From Erwinia piriflorinigrans CFBP 5888 (GTDB taxonomy: Bacteria > Pseudomonadota > Gammaproteobacteria > Enterobacterales > Enterobacteriaceae), in the NCBI RefSeq assembly GCF_001050515.1, contig NZ_CAHS01000015.1, forward strand, positions 806,001 through 870,000: a stretch of 64,000 nt of DNA. The letters run 5' to 3'. Below the pieces are notes generated by a model, which was not told the origin of the DNA, made no database searches, and saw nothing but the letters and a program-made list of their open reading frames with translations. This document shows positions 31,042 to 41,890 of the stretch, one piece after another. Every line of letters starts with the position of its first letter. Within the stretch, counting starts at the first letter, position 1. The translations under genes and the position numbers were made by a program.

Positions 31042-31839
31042 TCACAGCGCATGCAGCCAGGCGGCCAGCTCTGCACCGTGGCTGTCATACAGCAGTTTGG
31101 CGCTCATCACCGCCGAGACAATCACAATCATCGGGCGGATCAGCTTCTGGCCTTTACTTAATACCATTCTGGCACCAAGACGCGCACCGCAAACCTGGCC
31201 TGCCAGCATCACCAGCCCGACCAGCCACACCACTTTGCCGCCCAGCATAAACAGCAGCAGGCCGCCGAGGTTAGAGGTAAAATTCAGTACTTTGGCATGC
31301 GCGGTCGATTTCGCCAGGTTATAGCCGCACAGCGTCACAAAGGCCAGCGCATAGAATGACCCCGCACCGGGGCCGAAAAAACCGTCATAAAAACCCACAC
31401 AGCCACCGGCCACCAGGGCAAACGGCAGGCCATGCAGGCGGCGCTGGCGATCTTCTTCTCCAATGCGCGGCATCAACAGGAAGTAAAGTCCGATGGCAAT
31501 CACCAGCAGCGGCAACAGCTGGCGCAGAACATCGCCCTGCACATGCTGAACCAACAGCGCACCCACCAGAGACCCCATAAAGGTCAAGGCAATATTCAGC
31601 CACTGCTCGCGCAAATTTACCGCTTTACGGCGGATAAAGTAGAGGCTGGCGGAAAACGATCCGCCAACCGATTGTAGTTTATTGGTTGCCAGTGCCTGGG
31701 CAGGAGAAAGCCCCGCTGCCAACAGAGCGGGTACCGTCAGTAATCCACCGCCTCCGGCAATCGAATCGATAAAACCCGCGAGCAGAGCCACCAGAAACAG
31801 TACGCACAATAAACCCGGCGCAACGCTAAGCCATTCCAT
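31042..31839 (-). CDS. yfcA: TSUP family transporter YfcA
   Basis: Inner-membrane protein of 265 residues with eight or so hydrophobic helices, of the sulfite exporter TauE/SafE (TSUP) family. Signatures GFIDSIAGGGGLLTVPALLAAGLSP and NKLQSVGGSFSAS in the first half, and GFYDGFFGPGAGSFYALAFV with KSTAHAKVLNFTSNLGGL in the second, are the duplicated family motifs. The substrate is not known. It starts 9 bases after mepA ends. Confidence 0.92.
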   Translation of the reverse strand: MEWLSVAPGLLCVLFLVALLAGFIDSIAGGGGLLTVPALLAAGLSPAQALATNKLQSVGGSFSASLYFIRRKAVNLREQWLNIALTFMGSLVGALLVQHVQGDVLRQLLPLLVIAIGLYFLLMPRIGEEDRQRRLHGLPFALVAGGCVGFYDGFFGPGAGSFYALAFVTLCGYNLAKSTAHAKVLNFTSNLGGLLLFMLGGKVVWLVGLVMLAGQVCGARLGARMVLSKGQKLIRPMIVIVSAVMSAKLLYDSHGAELAAWLHAL

Positions 31840-31848
31840 TTAAACGCC

Positions 31849-32676
31849 TTACAGTTGATGGGTGTCCAACAATGCCTGACAAGCAGACGGCAGCGGCGGC
31901 GGTTCGCGCTTCACCGGCGGTGTGCTGCCCGGTTTTGGCGGCGCGAACCAGCTTTGCAGTTCAGCGCCGCAGCCGTCGCCCGGCGGCGGTGCAGGCTGAT
32001 CTTCACACTGCACACTGCCCGCCGGACAGCGTAAACGCACATGCATATGCGCACGATGCTGGAACCACGGCCGTACCTTGCGCAGCCAGGCGCGATCGCT
32101 TCCGGCATCGGTACACAGCTGCTGTTTAATCGCCGGGTTAACGAAAATGCGCGTAACGTCGTTATCCTGTGCCGCCAGTTTGATCAGGCTGTCGATCTCC
32201 GGCTGCCAGTGACGCGCCACCACATTTTTTCCGTCGGCGGTCACCAGATCCAGCGGCTGGGGTTTAAGCAGCATCTGCTGGCTCCAGCGCTGTTTCGGCA
32301 GCTGCAACCAGATATCGACATCAAGGCCGGACTGATGGCTGGCATGGCCGCTGCTAAAACGCCCTCCTGCCGCCATCCCCATATCCCCGACCAGCACCTC
32401 TCCCAGCTTTTGCTGCTGGCTGCGGTGACTGAGACGCTGGATAAAAGCGATCAAATCGGGATGACCAAAAAAGCGCCGCTGATCGGTGCGCATCACCTGA
32501 TAACCCGCCGCATCCAACGGCAGCGGCTGCGCCCCGATAATGCAGCCATTGGCAAATTCCCCTATCGACTGCGGCGTACCTGCAATCGGCTGGCGGATGG
32601 TCTGCCACGGCGTGGCGGCCTGCGCTACCGTGGCGCTTATCAACAGTGCGCACAGCGCTGTCAGCGTCTTCTTCAT
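31849..32676 (-). CDS. mepA: Penicillin-insensitive murein endopeptidase MepA
   Basis: Periplasmic LAS-type zinc endopeptidase that cuts D-alanyl-meso-diaminopimelyl cross-links. 275 residues with a signal peptide of about 20 residues ending AQA. Zinc ligands are visible in [22 protein letters not shown] (His and Asp) and in [11 protein letters not shown] (HxH). Six Cys occur in the C-terminal half, fitting the known disulfides. The stop codon is 3 bases from the aroC side: the gene follows aroC with almost no gap. Confidence 0.95.
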   Translation of the reverse strand: MKKTLTALCALLISATVAQAATPWQTIRQPIAGTPQSIGEFANGCIIGAQPLPLDAAGYQVMRTDQRRFFGHPDLIAFIQRLSHRSQQQKLGEVLVGDMGMAAGGRFSSGHASHQSGLDVDIWLQLPKQRWSQQMLLKPQPLDLVTADGKNVVARHWQPEIDSLIKLAAQDNDVTRIFVNPAIKQQLCTDAGSDRAWLRKVRPWFQHRAHMHVRLRCPAGSVQCEDQPAPPPGDGCGAELQSWFAPPKPGSTPPVKREPPPLPSACQALLDTHQL

Positions 32677-32679
32677 CTG

Positions 32680-33765
32680 TTACCCGCGAGGCATATCGAC
32701 ATGAACGTCGGCATTTTGCGCACGATTACGCAGAAGATGATCCATCAACACAATGGCCATCATCGCTTCCGCGATGGGCACCGCGCGAATGCCGACGCAG
32801 GGATCGTGACGTCCTTTGGTAATCATCTCCACTTCTTCGCCGCTGCGAGTAATGGTTTTACCCGGTACGGTGATGCTGGAGGTCGGCTTCATTGCCAGGT
32901 TCGCGGTCACCGTTTGGCCGCTGCTGATCCCGCCGAGGATGCCGCCCGCATGATTGCTCTGGAAGCCGTTCGCGCGTATTTCATCGCGGTGCTCGCTGCC
33001 ACGCTGGTTGACCACGGCAAAACCATCACCGATTTCAACGCCCTTCACCGCGTTAATGCTCATTAGCGCATGGGCCAGATCGGCATCGAGACGGTCAAAC
33101 ACCGGTTCACCGAGGCCAACCGGCACATTTTCCGCCATCACCGTGACTTTAGCCCCGATGGAGTCGCCCTCTTTCTTCAAAGCGCGCATCAGTTCGTCCA
33201 GCGCATCCAGCTTGTCCACATCCGGGCTGAAAAAGGGGTTCTGCTCAACCTGCTGCCAGTCTTTCAGTTCACAGACCACGTCCCCCATCTGCGCCAGATA
33301 GCCACGGACTTTGATGCCATGCTTCATATCCAGGTATTTTTTAGCAATCGCTCCGGCCGCCACGCGCATTGCCGTTTCGCGTGCTGAAGAGCGGCCACCG
33401 CCACGATAATCGCGGAAGCCGTATTTACCGTCGTAAGTGTAATCCGCATGGCCAGGACGGTAGAGTTCTTTGATCGCACCGTAATCCTGCGAACGCTGGT
33501 CGGTATTTTCGATCAGCAGTCCGATACTGGTTCCAGTAGTGCGTCCTTCGAATACCCCGGAGAGGATTTTCACCCGATCCGGCTCACGGCGTGGCGTGGT
33601 GTAGCGTGAAGTGCCAGGGCGACGGCGATCGAGATCGTGCTGTAAGTCATCCTCGGTCAGCGGAATGCCAGGGGGGACGCCATCAACGATGCAGCCGAGA
33701 GCGATGCCGTGGGATTCACCAAACGTCGTGACCCGAAATAGTTGTCCAATGGTATTACCCGCCAT
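32680..33765 (-). CDS. aroC: Chorismate synthase AroC
   Basis: Last step of the shikimate pathway: EPSP to chorismate, requiring reduced FMN. 361 residues, the E. coli length. Signatures are [19 protein letters not shown] at the N-terminus, [20 protein letters not shown] with the FMN/EPSP-binding residues, and [17 protein letters not shown] near the end. It lies 24 bases downstream of prmB. Confidence 0.98.
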   Translation of the reverse strand: MAGNTIGQLFRVTTFGESHGIALGCIVDGVPPGIPLTEDDLQHDLDRRRPGTSRYTTPRREPDRVKILSGVFEGRTTGTSIGLLIENTDQRSQDYGAIKELYRPGHADYTYDGKYGFRDYRGGGRSSARETAMRVAAGAIAKKYLDMKHGIKVRGYLAQMGDVVCELKDWQQVEQNPFFSPDVDKLDALDELMRALKKEGDSIGAKVTVMAENVPVGLGEPVFDRLDADLAHALMSINAVKGVEIGDGFAVVNQRGSEHRDEIRANGFQSNHAGGILGGISSGQTVTANLAMKPTSSITVPGKTITRSGEEVEMITKGRHDPCVGIRAVPIAEAMMAIVLMDHLLRNRAQNADVHVDMPRG

Positions 33766-33789
33766 GCTGGCTCCTCGCGAAAATTAGTC

Positions 33790-34722
33790 TCAGTCTTTAT
33801 AAATGTTAAAGTGATGCTGTGCGTCGATAAGCTGCTGTCGGGTCAGCATAAATACGCCATCACCGCCATTTTCAAATTCCAGCCAGGTGAATGGAACATC
33901 CGGGTACTGCTCGATAAGGTGCACCAGGCTGTTGCCCACTTCGCAGACAAGCACCCCCTGTTCGCTCAGGTAATCCGCCGCACAGCCCAGAATACGCCGC
34001 GCCAGCGTCAGTCCATCATTGCCCGCCGCCAGCCCCAGCTCCGGCTCATGGCGGTACTCGTCCGGCAGGTCATCCATATCATCAGCATCAACATACGGCG
34101 GATTGGAGACAATCAGGTCATACTGTGTTTTCGGCAACTCGCGGAACAGGTCGGAGCGAATGGGCGTCACATGCTGTTCAAGACCGTGCGCGCTGATATT
34201 CTGCTCGGTCACCGCCAGCGCATCGTCGGAGATATCCACTGCGTCAACCTCAGCCTCTGGGAAAGCCCAGGCACAGGCAATCGCAATGCAGCCGCTGCCG
34301 GTACACATATCCAGAATATGTCGTGGCTGATGGCTAATGATCCCGGCAAAGTGTTGTTCAATCAGTTCGCCAATGGGTGAACGCGGCACCAGCACGCGCT
34401 CGTCGACATAGAATTCATGGCCGCAGAACCAGGCCTTATTGGTGAGGTAAGCCACTGGAGTACGGTCGCTAACCCGGCGGATCACGCGTTCAACGATGCG
34501 CTGGCGCTCGCTCAGGGTAAGGCGCGCGGTGCGCATATCTTCCGGGATATCCAGCGGCAAATAGAGGGTCGGGAGCACCAGCTGGACGGCTTCGTCCCAG
34601 GGATTATCGGTGCCGTGGCCGTACCAGATATCAGCGGCAGCAAAGCGACTGACCGACCAGCGCAACATATCCTGAATAGTATGCAGTTCACTGACTGCTT
34701 CATCGACGAGAATTTTGTCCAA
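33790..34722 (-). CDS. prmB: Ribosomal protein uL3 N5-glutamine methyltransferase PrmB
   Basis: Methylates a glutamine of ribosomal protein L3. 310 residues. The SAM-binding motif is [16 protein letters not shown], and the glutamine-binding NPPY motif is in [14 protein letters not shown]. The N-terminal helical region and the [16 protein letters not shown] segment are typical. It is divergent from smrB across a 200-base gap. Confidence 0.95.
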   Translation of the reverse strand: MDKILVDEAVSELHTIQDMLRWSVSRFAAADIWYGHGTDNPWDEAVQLVLPTLYLPLDIPEDMRTARLTLSERQRIVERVIRRVSDRTPVAYLTNKAWFCGHEFYVDERVLVPRSPIGELIEQHFAGIISHQPRHILDMCTGSGCIAIACAWAFPEAEVDAVDISDDALAVTEQNISAHGLEQHVTPIRSDLFRELPKTQYDLIVSNPPYVDADDMDDLPDEYRHEPELGLAAGNDGLTLARRILGCAADYLSEQGVLVCEVGNSLVHLIEQYPDVPFTWLEFENGGDGVFMLTRQQLIDAQHHFNIYKD

Positions 34723-34922
34723 GGTGCCCTCCGCAGGCCGTTCTGTTAAACCCGGGCGCTAGTTTGCCACGAAGCCGACAATAATTCAGCGCAGGGGGAT
34801 GAAAAAGCTGAGATTTGTTTTAGCCTGAAAGGAGGAAAAGGTAGACTGACCGTATCAAATTGATCGAATGGCCATTGACGCCATCCGATAATTCGCCCCC
34901 CAGAGAGTAGCGATCGCCAGAA

Positions 34923-35474
34923 ATGAGTAAAAAAGAGAAGCTTAGTGCGGAAGAAAAGGCGCTGTTTCGCGGGCTAATGAGCGGGACGCGCCAGCTGGCA
35001 CAGGACACGATTGTCCACAAACCGCCGCGCAAAAAATTCAATCAGGTGCCGGTAAAGCGCCTGTTGTCGGAGCAGATGGATGCCAGCCACTATTTTTCCG
35101 ATGAGTTCCAGCCGCTGCTGGCAAGTGAAGGTGCCGTGCGATATGTCCGCAGCGACGTCAGCCACTACGAGCTGAAAAAACTGCGCCGTGGGGATTTTAC
35201 ACCGGAGATTTTTCTCGACCTGCATGGTCTGACACAGAAGCAGGCAAAACAGGAGCTGGGCGCGCTGATTGCCGCCTGCCGCCGCGAACATATTTTCTGC
35301 GCCAGCGTGATGCACGGCCACGGAAAGCACATTCTCAAGCAACAAACCCCGCTGTGGCTGGCACAACATCCGTGGGTGATGGCTTTTCATCAGGCACCTA
35401 AGATGTTCGGCGGCGACGCCGCGCTGCTGGTGCTGATTGAAGTGGAAGAGTGGTTACCGCCGGAGCTACCGTAA
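34923..35474 (+). CDS. smrB: SmrB, ribosome-rescue endonuclease
   Basis: Smr-domain endonuclease that cleaves mRNA at collided ribosomes. 183 residues. A disordered basic N-terminus, which recruits the protein to disomes, precedes the Smr domain, where [18 protein letters not shown] and [18 protein letters not shown] carry the DxH and HGxG catalytic motifs. Length equals the family norm. Confidence 0.94.
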   Translation: MSKKEKLSAEEKALFRGLMSGTRQLAQDTIVHKPPRKKFNQVPVKRLLSEQMDASHYFSDEFQPLLASEGAVRYVRSDVSHYELKKLRRGDFTPEIFLDLHGLTQKQAKQELGALIAACRREHIFCASVMHGHGKHILKQQTPLWLAQHPWVMAFHQAPKMFGGDAALLVLIEVEEWLPPELP

Positions 35475-35542
35475 CGGGGAATTTTAATAAAGAAGGCTGA
35501 CGCAGGGCCGACCGGGAAAAGGATCGCGCCCTCGCGTTTGCA

Positions 35543-36025
35543 TTACATGGCTTTGGCTAATTTTGCCGGAGAGACCTGCCATTCCAATTCACCCGCCGCG
35601 TTATCGGTATTGAAATCAATACAGGCGATGGCAGAGGTAGCAAACATCGGCGGCGTTTCCTGTGGGCAAAGTTCCGATACCAGATAGCCCACCAGCGGCA
35701 GGTGAGAGATCACCAGCGCCGACTTCACCCCTTCGTTCGCCAGCACCTGTAAATAGCAGGCCACCTGCTTCGGGTCACCGCCTGGCGTCAGTTCCGGCAG
35801 TACATCCTCACCGTCGGGCAGAAGCAGCGCTTCACGCACCGTGATTAGCGTCTGCTGCGCACGCAGATAAGGGCTGACTAACACCCGCTCGATGTCAACC
35901 GCCTGGTCGTTAAGCCATATCGCCATCTGACGAGTTTCATCACAGCCGCAGTGAGTCAAAGGTCTGACCGAGTCGCTTACTGCTTCTAAAGCAGCATCGC
36001 CGTGACGCATTATGAAAACTTGCAT
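35543..36025 (-). CDS. sixA: Phosphohistidine phosphatase SixA
   Basis: Histidine-phosphatase superfamily enzyme of 160 residues that removes phosphate from histidine, affecting the nitrogen phosphotransferase system and ArcB. The catalytic RHG motif is at residues 7-9 (FIMRHGDAAL), with a second conserved His in LVISHLPLVGYLV. It is followed by fadJ in the same direction, as in E. coli. Confidence 0.94.
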   Translation of the reverse strand: MQVFIMRHGDAALEAVSDSVRPLTHCGCDETRQMAIWLNDQAVDIERVLVSPYLRAQQTLITVREALLLPDGEDVLPELTPGGDPKQVACYLQVLANEGVKSALVISHLPLVGYLVSELCPQETPPMFATSAIACIDFNTDNAAGELEWQVSPAKLAKAM

Positions 36026-36196
36026 ATAGCACCGCTGTAGTTAAACAAAAACGCCGGAGAAAACGCTATCCGACTCTTCATTCTGAGAATGAACGCTGTG
36101 TTGTACCCCAATGCCTTGACGGGAGTCAACCGATCGTTTACTTAATGAGCGCCAAATGTCTTTCCCCGATCGACCAATTCCCTACACTCCCTCAGG

Positions 36197-38344
36197 CTAA
36201 CCCGCTGAATCACTGGGGTTGTCACATTTCACTTCATTTATATAAAAAGTCTCTTGTCGGGCTGCCATTTTCAGCAGCAGGGAACAAGGTGCAAAGCGAG
36301 GCCCGTGTTGTTGCATAAGCATAGTTAATCTGTTGGTCACTTCACCGATGCCCAACTGGTCCATATAGCGGAACGGCCCACCGAGAAATGGCGGAAAACC
36401 GATGCCAAATACCGCCCCAATATCACCATCGCGCACGCTGGCGATCCCCTGCTCTTCCAACGTGCGTGCCGCCTCATTTAACAACATCATTACACAGCGC
36501 TGAGAGACATTCTGTGAACTAAGATGATGTTTCACGTTAACGGGCAGCAGGCGGTACAGCGTGGTGTCGACGCGCTTTTTCCCACCTTTATTGCGGTACA
36601 GATAGAATCCACGCCCATTTTTGCGCCCTTTACGGCCATCCTGCCACAGCGCGTCAACCCCTGCCGGTAATGCAAAGCGTTCGCCCCATGCCTGTTGGAG
36701 AACAGGCATAATATGCGTACCCACATCCAGGCCGACCTCATCCAATAATTGTAACGGCCCAAGCGGAAAACCAAACTGCACCAGCGCCCGGTCGATATAT
36801 TCAATCGGCTCTCCATCGCGCAAACAATGCAGCGCTTCGATGATATAGGGTGCCAGAATGCGATTGACGTAGAAGCCAGCCCGGTCGGCGACAACGATCG
36901 GCGTCTTGCCTTGTTTTCGCGCCAGCATCACCGCCGTGGCGATGGTCTGTGCAGAGGTGCCTGCATGTGGGATCACCTCCACCAGCGGCATTTTGTCCGG
37001 TGGGCTAAAGTAATGCAGGCCGATGACGTTCTCTGGCCGCTGCGCGGCGGCGGCAATATCGGCTATCGGCAAAGAAGAGGTGTTGGAAGCAAACAGCGTA
37101 TGCGCACTACAGTTTGCTTCGACTTCCTTCACCATTTTCTGCTTCAGTGCGAGATCTTCAAATACCGCCTCGATCACCATATCGCACTGCCGGAAGCCCT
37201 GATAGCGGGTGCTGCCGGTGATCAACGCCATCTGCTGCTGGCGCTGTGCCGCACTCAGGCGGCGGCGCTTCACCGCCTGAGTCAGAACCTGCCAGCTGGT
37301 TTTCAGCGCATGGTTAATGCCGCTGAAATTGACGTCTTTAATACGTACCGGCAATCCGGCACGGGTGGCGGTGACGCAGGCTATACCACCGCCCATCAGG
37401 CCGCCGCCCAGTACACCAATGCGTTTCAGTGGATAAGGTTCAGCGCCGAAGCCCTCTTTTTTCAGCGCGGTGGTGGCAAAAAACAGACTGCGCAGTGCGG
37501 CAGATTGCGGGGTCATCACCAGTTCACCAAACGCCTGCGCTTCGGCTAAATAGCCACTTCCGCCGGGCGTCAGCCCACGGCGCACCACGCTAAGAATTTT
37601 TTTCGTCGCCGGGTAGTTACCGTGGGTTTTTGCCTGGATCTGGCGCTGCGCCAGGGTAAACAGCAGCGCACGCCCAGCCCTGCTGGTTAACAGCCGCTCG
37701 CCCAGTGGGACACGTTTCGCGGCCGCACGCGGTTTTAGCACCTGCTGCACGGCAGCTTCCAGCAAAATAGCAGGTGACACCGCATCGTCCACCAGACCGC
37801 AGCGTAAAGCGGCGCGGGCATTGAGCGTTTTACCCGTCAATATCATATCCAAAGCCACCCGGATGCCCGTCAGTTGCGGCAACCGCTGCGTCCCGCCGGA
37901 ACCCGGCAGCAGTCCCAGCTGCACTTCAGGCAGGCCAAGTCGGGTTTTACCATCCAGCGTACAGATGCGGTAATGGCAGGCCAGCGCCAGTTCAAGCCCC
38001 CCGCCCAGGCAGGCACCATGAATGGCCGCAACCACCGGAAACGGCAGTGCGGCTATCTCCGCCATCGCCTTTTGCCCGGCCTGAGCCAACTCAGTCGCCT
38101 GCTGTGTACTGTGACAGGCGGCGATCATGCTGATATCCGCTCCGGCAATAAAACTGTCGGGCTTGCCGGAAATCAGTACCAGCCCGGCCAGATGCGGGTT
38201 GGCCCGCGCCTGCTGGATCAGCGCCAGAAGATCTGCGGCAAATTCAGCTTTCAGGGTGTTAACCTTCTCATCGGGCACATCGATGGCGATCACGCCAACC
38301 CCATCAGGGCGCAGAGTCAGAGTCAATGCAGAGGGCAGATTCAT
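36197..38344 (-). CDS. fadJ: Fatty acid oxidation complex subunit alpha FadJ
   Basis: Multifunctional beta-oxidation protein of 715 residues: enoyl-CoA hydratase/isomerase, 3-hydroxyacyl-CoA dehydrogenase and epimerase. The hydratase domain (about residues 1-190) has [34 protein letters not shown] and [19 protein letters not shown]. The dehydrogenase domain from about 305 has the NAD motif [14 protein letters not shown] and the catalytic [17 protein letters not shown]. It shares one base with the end of fadI and forms the alpha2beta2 complex with it. FadJI is the anaerobic/broad-range counterpart of FadBA. Confidence 0.97.
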   Translation of the reverse strand: MNLPSALTLTLRPDGVGVIAIDVPDEKVNTLKAEFAADLLALIQQARANPHLAGLVLISGKPDSFIAGADISMIAACHSTQQATELAQAGQKAMAEIAALPFPVVAAIHGACLGGGLELALACHYRICTLDGKTRLGLPEVQLGLLPGSGGTQRLPQLTGIRVALDMILTGKTLNARAALRCGLVDDAVSPAILLEAAVQQVLKPRAAAKRVPLGERLLTSRAGRALLFTLAQRQIQAKTHGNYPATKKILSVVRRGLTPGGSGYLAEAQAFGELVMTPQSAALRSLFFATTALKKEGFGAEPYPLKRIGVLGGGLMGGGIACVTATRAGLPVRIKDVNFSGINHALKTSWQVLTQAVKRRRLSAAQRQQQMALITGSTRYQGFRQCDMVIEAVFEDLALKQKMVKEVEANCSAHTLFASNTSSLPIADIAAAAQRPENVIGLHYFSPPDKMPLVEVIPHAGTSAQTIATAVMLARKQGKTPIVVADRAGFYVNRILAPYIIEALHCLRDGEPIEYIDRALVQFGFPLGPLQLLDEVGLDVGTHIMPVLQQAWGERFALPAGVDALWQDGRKGRKNGRGFYLYRNKGGKKRVDTTLYRLLPVNVKHHLSSQNVSQRCVMMLLNEAARTLEEQGIASVRDGDIGAVFGIGFPPFLGGPFRYMDQLGIGEVTNRLTMLMQQHGPRFAPCSLLLKMAARQETFYINEVKCDNPSDSAG

Positions 38345-39654
38345 TATTCCACCTCCAGAACCATAGCAGCACCCAGCCCGCCCGCAGCACAGGCGGTCAC
38401 CAGCCCCAGCCCGCCACCTCGTCGGCGTAGTTCATTCAGCGTTTGGGTGATCATCCGCGCCCCGGTAGCGGCAAACGGATGGCCATAGGCGATGGAGCCG
38501 CCCAGCACATTGAACCGCTCCAGATCCACCTCCCCCAGAGCCTGCGGACGATTCAGCACCTCACGGGCAAAACGTTCATCGGCAAACATTTTCAGATTCG
38601 CCAGGGTTTGCGCCGCGAAGGCTTCATGCATATCGATCAGGCTCAAATCGGCGAGCGTGATCCCGGCGCGATCCAGCGCCAGCGGTGAAGCATAGGACGG
38701 CCCCAGCAGCATGTCCCAACCTACATCAATGGCGGTGAAAGCATAGCTGCGCAGAAAGCCGAGTGGCACAATATCCAGCTCCCTGGCGCGCGATTCCGTC
38801 ATCAGGATCACCGCCGCCGCGCCATCGGTGAGCGGCGTACTGTTAGCAGCGGTCACCGTGCCATGACGGCGGTCAAACGCCGGACGCAGACGTGCGTAAT
38901 CCTCTGGTTTTGACTCGGTGCGCACGTTGTTATCCTGTTCGAATGGCTGTTTCCACGGCGGTACGCAGGCGGTCATCACCTCGTCATTCAGCAAGCCCTG
39001 CTGCCAGGCGCTGGCAGCACGCTGATGAGAACGCAGAGCCAGCGCATCCTGCTGTTCACGCGTGATCCCGTAGCTTTTCGCCATCTGTTCGGCACTGTCG
39101 CCCATACGCAATCCGGTGGAGTATTCGGCTACCGCTGGCGCTACCGGCAGCAGATCGCGCGGGCGCAGCTGGCTGAACAGCTTTAGCTTTTGTGCAAGGC
39201 TACGCGTTTTACTGACATCAACCAGCAGCCGCGCCAGCTTTTTGCTGACGCCTATCGGCAGCACCGATGATGAATCTGCCCCTCCGGCGATCCCTGCCTG
39301 AATATTTCCGACCGTCAGACTTTCCGCCACGTTGGCCACCGCCTGAAAACTAGTGGCGCAGGCGCGGTTCACGCTCCAGGCATCGGTATGCACACTCAGA
39401 GTGCTGGCAAGCACGATTTCACGGGCAATGTTGGGCGCTTCCGGCATCTGTACCACCTGACCAAACACCAGTTGTTCAATGACCTCGGGGGGGATTTCGC
39501 TACGTGCCAACAGCTCAGTGACCACCATGCATCCCAGCTCCAGTGCCGGAATACCGTGGAAGGCCGTCGCCTGACGGGCAAATGGAGTACGTAACCCGTG
39601 GGTGATGGCGATACGCTCACCCTGACGCGTCAGCAAAGGTAACGCTTTGCTCAT
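38344..39654 (-). CDS. fadI: 3-ketoacyl-CoA thiolase FadI
   Basis: Beta subunit of the FadJI complex; cleaves 3-ketoacyl-CoA to acetyl-CoA and a shortened acyl-CoA. 436 residues from Met at 39654, which has an AGGTGAG ribosome site and matches the E. coli N-terminus; the frame extends to 39696 without support. The acylated Cys is in [13 protein letters not shown], with the second thiolase motifs [20 protein letters not shown] and the final Cys in [14 protein letters not shown] FadR site lies about 40 bases upstream. Confidence 0.97.
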   Translation of the reverse strand: MSKALPLLTRQGERIAITHGLRTPFARQATAFHGIPALELGCMVVTELLARSEIPPEVIEQLVFGQVVQMPEAPNIAREIVLASTLSVHTDAWSVNRACATSFQAVANVAESLTVGNIQAGIAGGADSSSVLPIGVSKKLARLLVDVSKTRSLAQKLKLFSQLRPRDLLPVAPAVAEYSTGLRMGDSAEQMAKSYGITREQQDALALRSHQRAASAWQQGLLNDEVMTACVPPWKQPFEQDNNVRTESKPEDYARLRPAFDRRHGTVTAANSTPLTDGAAAVILMTESRARELDIVPLGFLRSYAFTAIDVGWDMLLGPSYASPLALDRAGITLADLSLIDMHEAFAAQTLANLKMFADERFAREVLNRPQALGEVDLERFNVLGGSIAYGHPFAATGARMITQTLNELRRRGGGLGLVTACAAGGLGAAMVLEVE

Positions 39655-39695
39655 TTTTCTCACCTGTATCCTGTCGATAAACGGCATCACTGCCA

Positions 39696-39712
39696 AAGAG
39701 GTCTGACCTGAT
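39696..39712 (-). promoter_or_regulatory. FadR operator upstream of fadIJ
   Basis: AAGAGGTCTGACCTGAT contains the FadR core GGTC-N-GAC and matches the recalled 17-bp consensus AGCTGGTCCGACNTGTT at most positions. It sits just upstream of the fadI start, where repression by FadR in the absence of long-chain acyl-CoA is known in E. coli. Confidence 0.8.
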
Positions 39713-39810
39713 CAGTGTTAACCAGAATGTCGGCGGATGCCATGACGGCAGGAGAAAAGTGCGGGAGAGGACACGATTAAGGCGGAGGAAGCACCTCCTC
39801 CGCCGCGCGT

Positions 39811-40107
39811 TTAGCGCAGGCCAAGCTGGAAAATCATCGTCTCCGCCTGGCAGCTAAAGGTGAAGTGGCATTCCAGCTGGATACCCGCCGATGTCTGATG
39901 AAACTGGCTATCAATCAGGCAGGGTTCGGATTCTACCGCACGCGCTTTAGCCGTCAGGTTTCTCAGCATCGCCTCGGCCTGATCCTGATGTTGAAAGTCC
40001 TGGCGATAGCTCGCCGTGCAGTCGCTGTTATCCAAAATGGTGCCGACATCCACACAGCAACAGGCAGCGGTCTCACGGGTACTACAGCGTTTAATGGCAT
40101 CAGTCAT
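39811..40107 (-). CDS. yfcZ: YfcZ/YiiS family protein
   Basis: 98-residue soluble protein of the YfcZ (DUF406) family, function unknown. It has an unusual cysteine content for a small cytosolic protein, with a CCC run in ETAACCCVDVGTILDN and further single cysteines. It lies between fadI and fadL, as in E. coli. Family members are small and single-domain. Confidence 0.9.
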   Translation of the reverse strand: MTDAIKRCSTRETAACCCVDVGTILDNSDCTASYRQDFQHQDQAEAMLRNLTAKARAVESEPCLIDSQFHQTSAGIQLECHFTFSCQAETMIFQLGLR

Positions 40108-40482
40108 AACTCCTCCGGCTTGCCGTCATTGATCGGGCGGCAGATGAATTTAGCAGGATCTCAGTTTACGCCCGGTACTATTGTGGCTCCAGCGATGAAC
40201 GGCTTGCGGGCGCTATAGTGATGAAAATCACACTATTGTTTGATGCAAAACAAACCCGCAGGACTCACGGCAAGACTAAATGTAATTTTTTTGTTAAGCA
40301 GATCTCTTTTCCAGAAACAATTTACCCGAATCAAAAAAACGTTATTGCAACTTCCTTACTGGTCATACCTATACTGGCTCAACTGGTCTGATTTGTTAAC
40401 AGTCTATCAGTCCCTACAATTTCCGCTTTTTGTTACTCACGGTAACAGATATTAATAATAATCAGATAATGAGGTTATGGTT
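40108..40482. other. Intergenic region between yfcZ and fadL (375 bases)
   Basis: Holds the divergent promoters of yfcZ and fadL. Two FadR-like sites are seen: a good one at 40381-40397 (listed separately) and a weaker one at 40356-40372 (TTACTGGTCATACCTAT). A short tract before fadL is A/T-rich with AATAATAATCAGATAAT. No translated ORF in this stretch has family resemblance. Confidence 0.55.
40381..40397 (+). promoter_or_regulatory. FadR operator upstream of fadL
   Basis: AACTGGTCTGATTTGTT matches the FadR consensus AGCTGGTCCGACNTGTT at 14 of the 16 defined positions if pyrimidine swaps at the central and twelfth positions are allowed. It lies 86 bases upstream of the fadL start. E. coli fadL has two FadR sites, and a second, weaker one is visible 25 bases upstream here. 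Confidence 0.85.
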
Positions 40483-41817
40483 ATGAACCATAAAAACCTG
40501 TTTGCTCAATCTGCCCTTGCAGCGGCAGTGGCGTTAGTTTCTTCCCATGCCATCGCGGCGGGCTTTCAGCTAAACGAATTTTCAACCATTGGTTTAGGCC
40601 GTGCCTATTCCGGTGAAGGGGCAATGGGAGATACTGCGGCTTCCGCCAGCCGCAACCCGGCCACAATGGCCTTAATGGATCGCCCGATGTTTTCTGTCGG
40701 CGGTGTCTTTATCGATCCGGATGTCAATATTGACGGGCAGTCCGGCTCGGGTAACAGCCTGAGAGCCAACAACATTGCCCCAACGCAGTGGGTACCCAAT
40801 ATCCACTATGTTCAGCCCATCAATGACCAATGGTGGGTGGGCGCTTCTGCTACCAGCAACTATGGTCTGGCAACCGAGTTTAACGATGGCTATGCAGGCG
40901 GCCCGTTTGCCGGCAAAACCGATCTGATGACCATGAACCTTAACCTGAGCACAGCTTATCGCCTCAACCAGCATTTTAGCTTTGGCATAGGTTTTGACGC
41001 CGTGTACGCACGGGCAAAAATCGAACGCACTATCGGAGAACTCGGGGCGTTATTACCCGCTTACGGCCTGCCTGCTGCGCCAGCAGATACCCAGATTGCC
41101 CATCTTAAAGGTGATGAATGGGGATACGGCTGGAATGCCGGGATTCTGTACGAACTGGACGATAATAACCGCTTTGGCCTAAGCTATCGCTCTGAAGTTA
41201 AAGTCGATTTTGACGGTGATTACCGCAGCGCGATCCCGGTGGCGTATAACGCGATTGGCTCGCAGTTTGGCTTACCGACGGGCACCGGCGGCAATACCAT
41301 TCCCGGCTCACTGTCGCTGCATCTGCCAGAAATGTGGGAAGTCTCCGGGTATCATAAGGTCGCGCCTAAATGGGCGGTACATTACAGCATGGCCTATACC
41401 AGCTGGAGCCAGTTCCAGGAGCTGAAAGCGACCGGCAGCAATGGACAGGAGCTGTTCTACAAAGATGAAAGCTACCACGATGCGTGGCGCATCGCGCTGG
41501 GGACCAGTTACTTCTACGATGAAAATTGGACCTTCCGTACCGGGATTGCATTCGATGACAGTCCGGTTCCGGCAGATAAACGCTCCATTTCCATTCCCGA
41601 TCAGGATCGTCTGTGGTTAAGCGCCGGCACCTCCTATGCCTTCAATGAAAATGCCTCGGTCGATGTGGGCATCTCTTATATGCACGGTCAGAAGGTGACG
41701 ATCAAAGAGGGCAACGATCCGGTTGCCAGCCTCAAGAACGGTCAGCCAACCCCTTATGTCTTTAACTCCAGCGGCAAAGCCTGGCTGTACGGCGCGAGCT
41801 TTAACTATAAGTTCTGA
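40483..41817 (+). CDS. fadL: Long-chain fatty acid outer-membrane transporter FadL
   Basis: Fourteen-stranded outer-membrane barrel for long-chain fatty acid uptake, about 444 residues. The signal peptide is about 25 residues ending AIA, and the mature protein starts AGFQLNEFS as in E. coli. The NPA motif ([13 protein letters not shown]) and the [25 protein letters not shown] region are conserved. Two ATG codons are in frame at 40477 and 40483; the second is at a better distance from GAGG and matches the family N-terminus. Confidence 0.97.
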   Translation: MNHKNLFAQSALAAAVALVSSHAIAAGFQLNEFSTIGLGRAYSGEGAMGDTAASASRNPATMALMDRPMFSVGGVFIDPDVNIDGQSGSGNSLRANNIAPTQWVPNIHYVQPINDQWWVGASATSNYGLATEFNDGYAGGPFAGKTDLMTMNLNLSTAYRLNQHFSFGIGFDAVYARAKIERTIGELGALLPAYGLPAAPADTQIAHLKGDEWGYGWNAGILYELDDNNRFGLSYRSEVKVDFDGDYRSAIPVAYNAIGSQFGLPTGTGGNTIPGSLSLHLPEMWEVSGYHKVAPKWAVHYSMAYTSWSQFQELKATGSNGQELFYKDESYHDAWRIALGTSYFYDENWTFRTGIAFDDSPVPADKRSISIPDQDRLWLSAGTSYAFNENASVDVGISYMHGQKVTIKEGNDPVASLKNGQPTPYVFNSSGKAWLYGASFNYKF

Positions 41818-41838
41818 TCCCGCCCAACATCGCAGAAA

Positions 41839-41861
41839 AAACCCCGCATTTCGCGGGGTTT
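41839..41861. terminator. Bidirectional terminator between fadL and mlaA
   Basis: 9-bp stem AAACCCCGC (41839-41847) with GCGGGGTTT (41853-41861), a 5-base loop, and A/T-runs on both sides. It separates two convergent genes. Confidence 0.92.
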
Positions 41862-41890
41862 GTTATGACGCATGATTTACTGCGAATCAA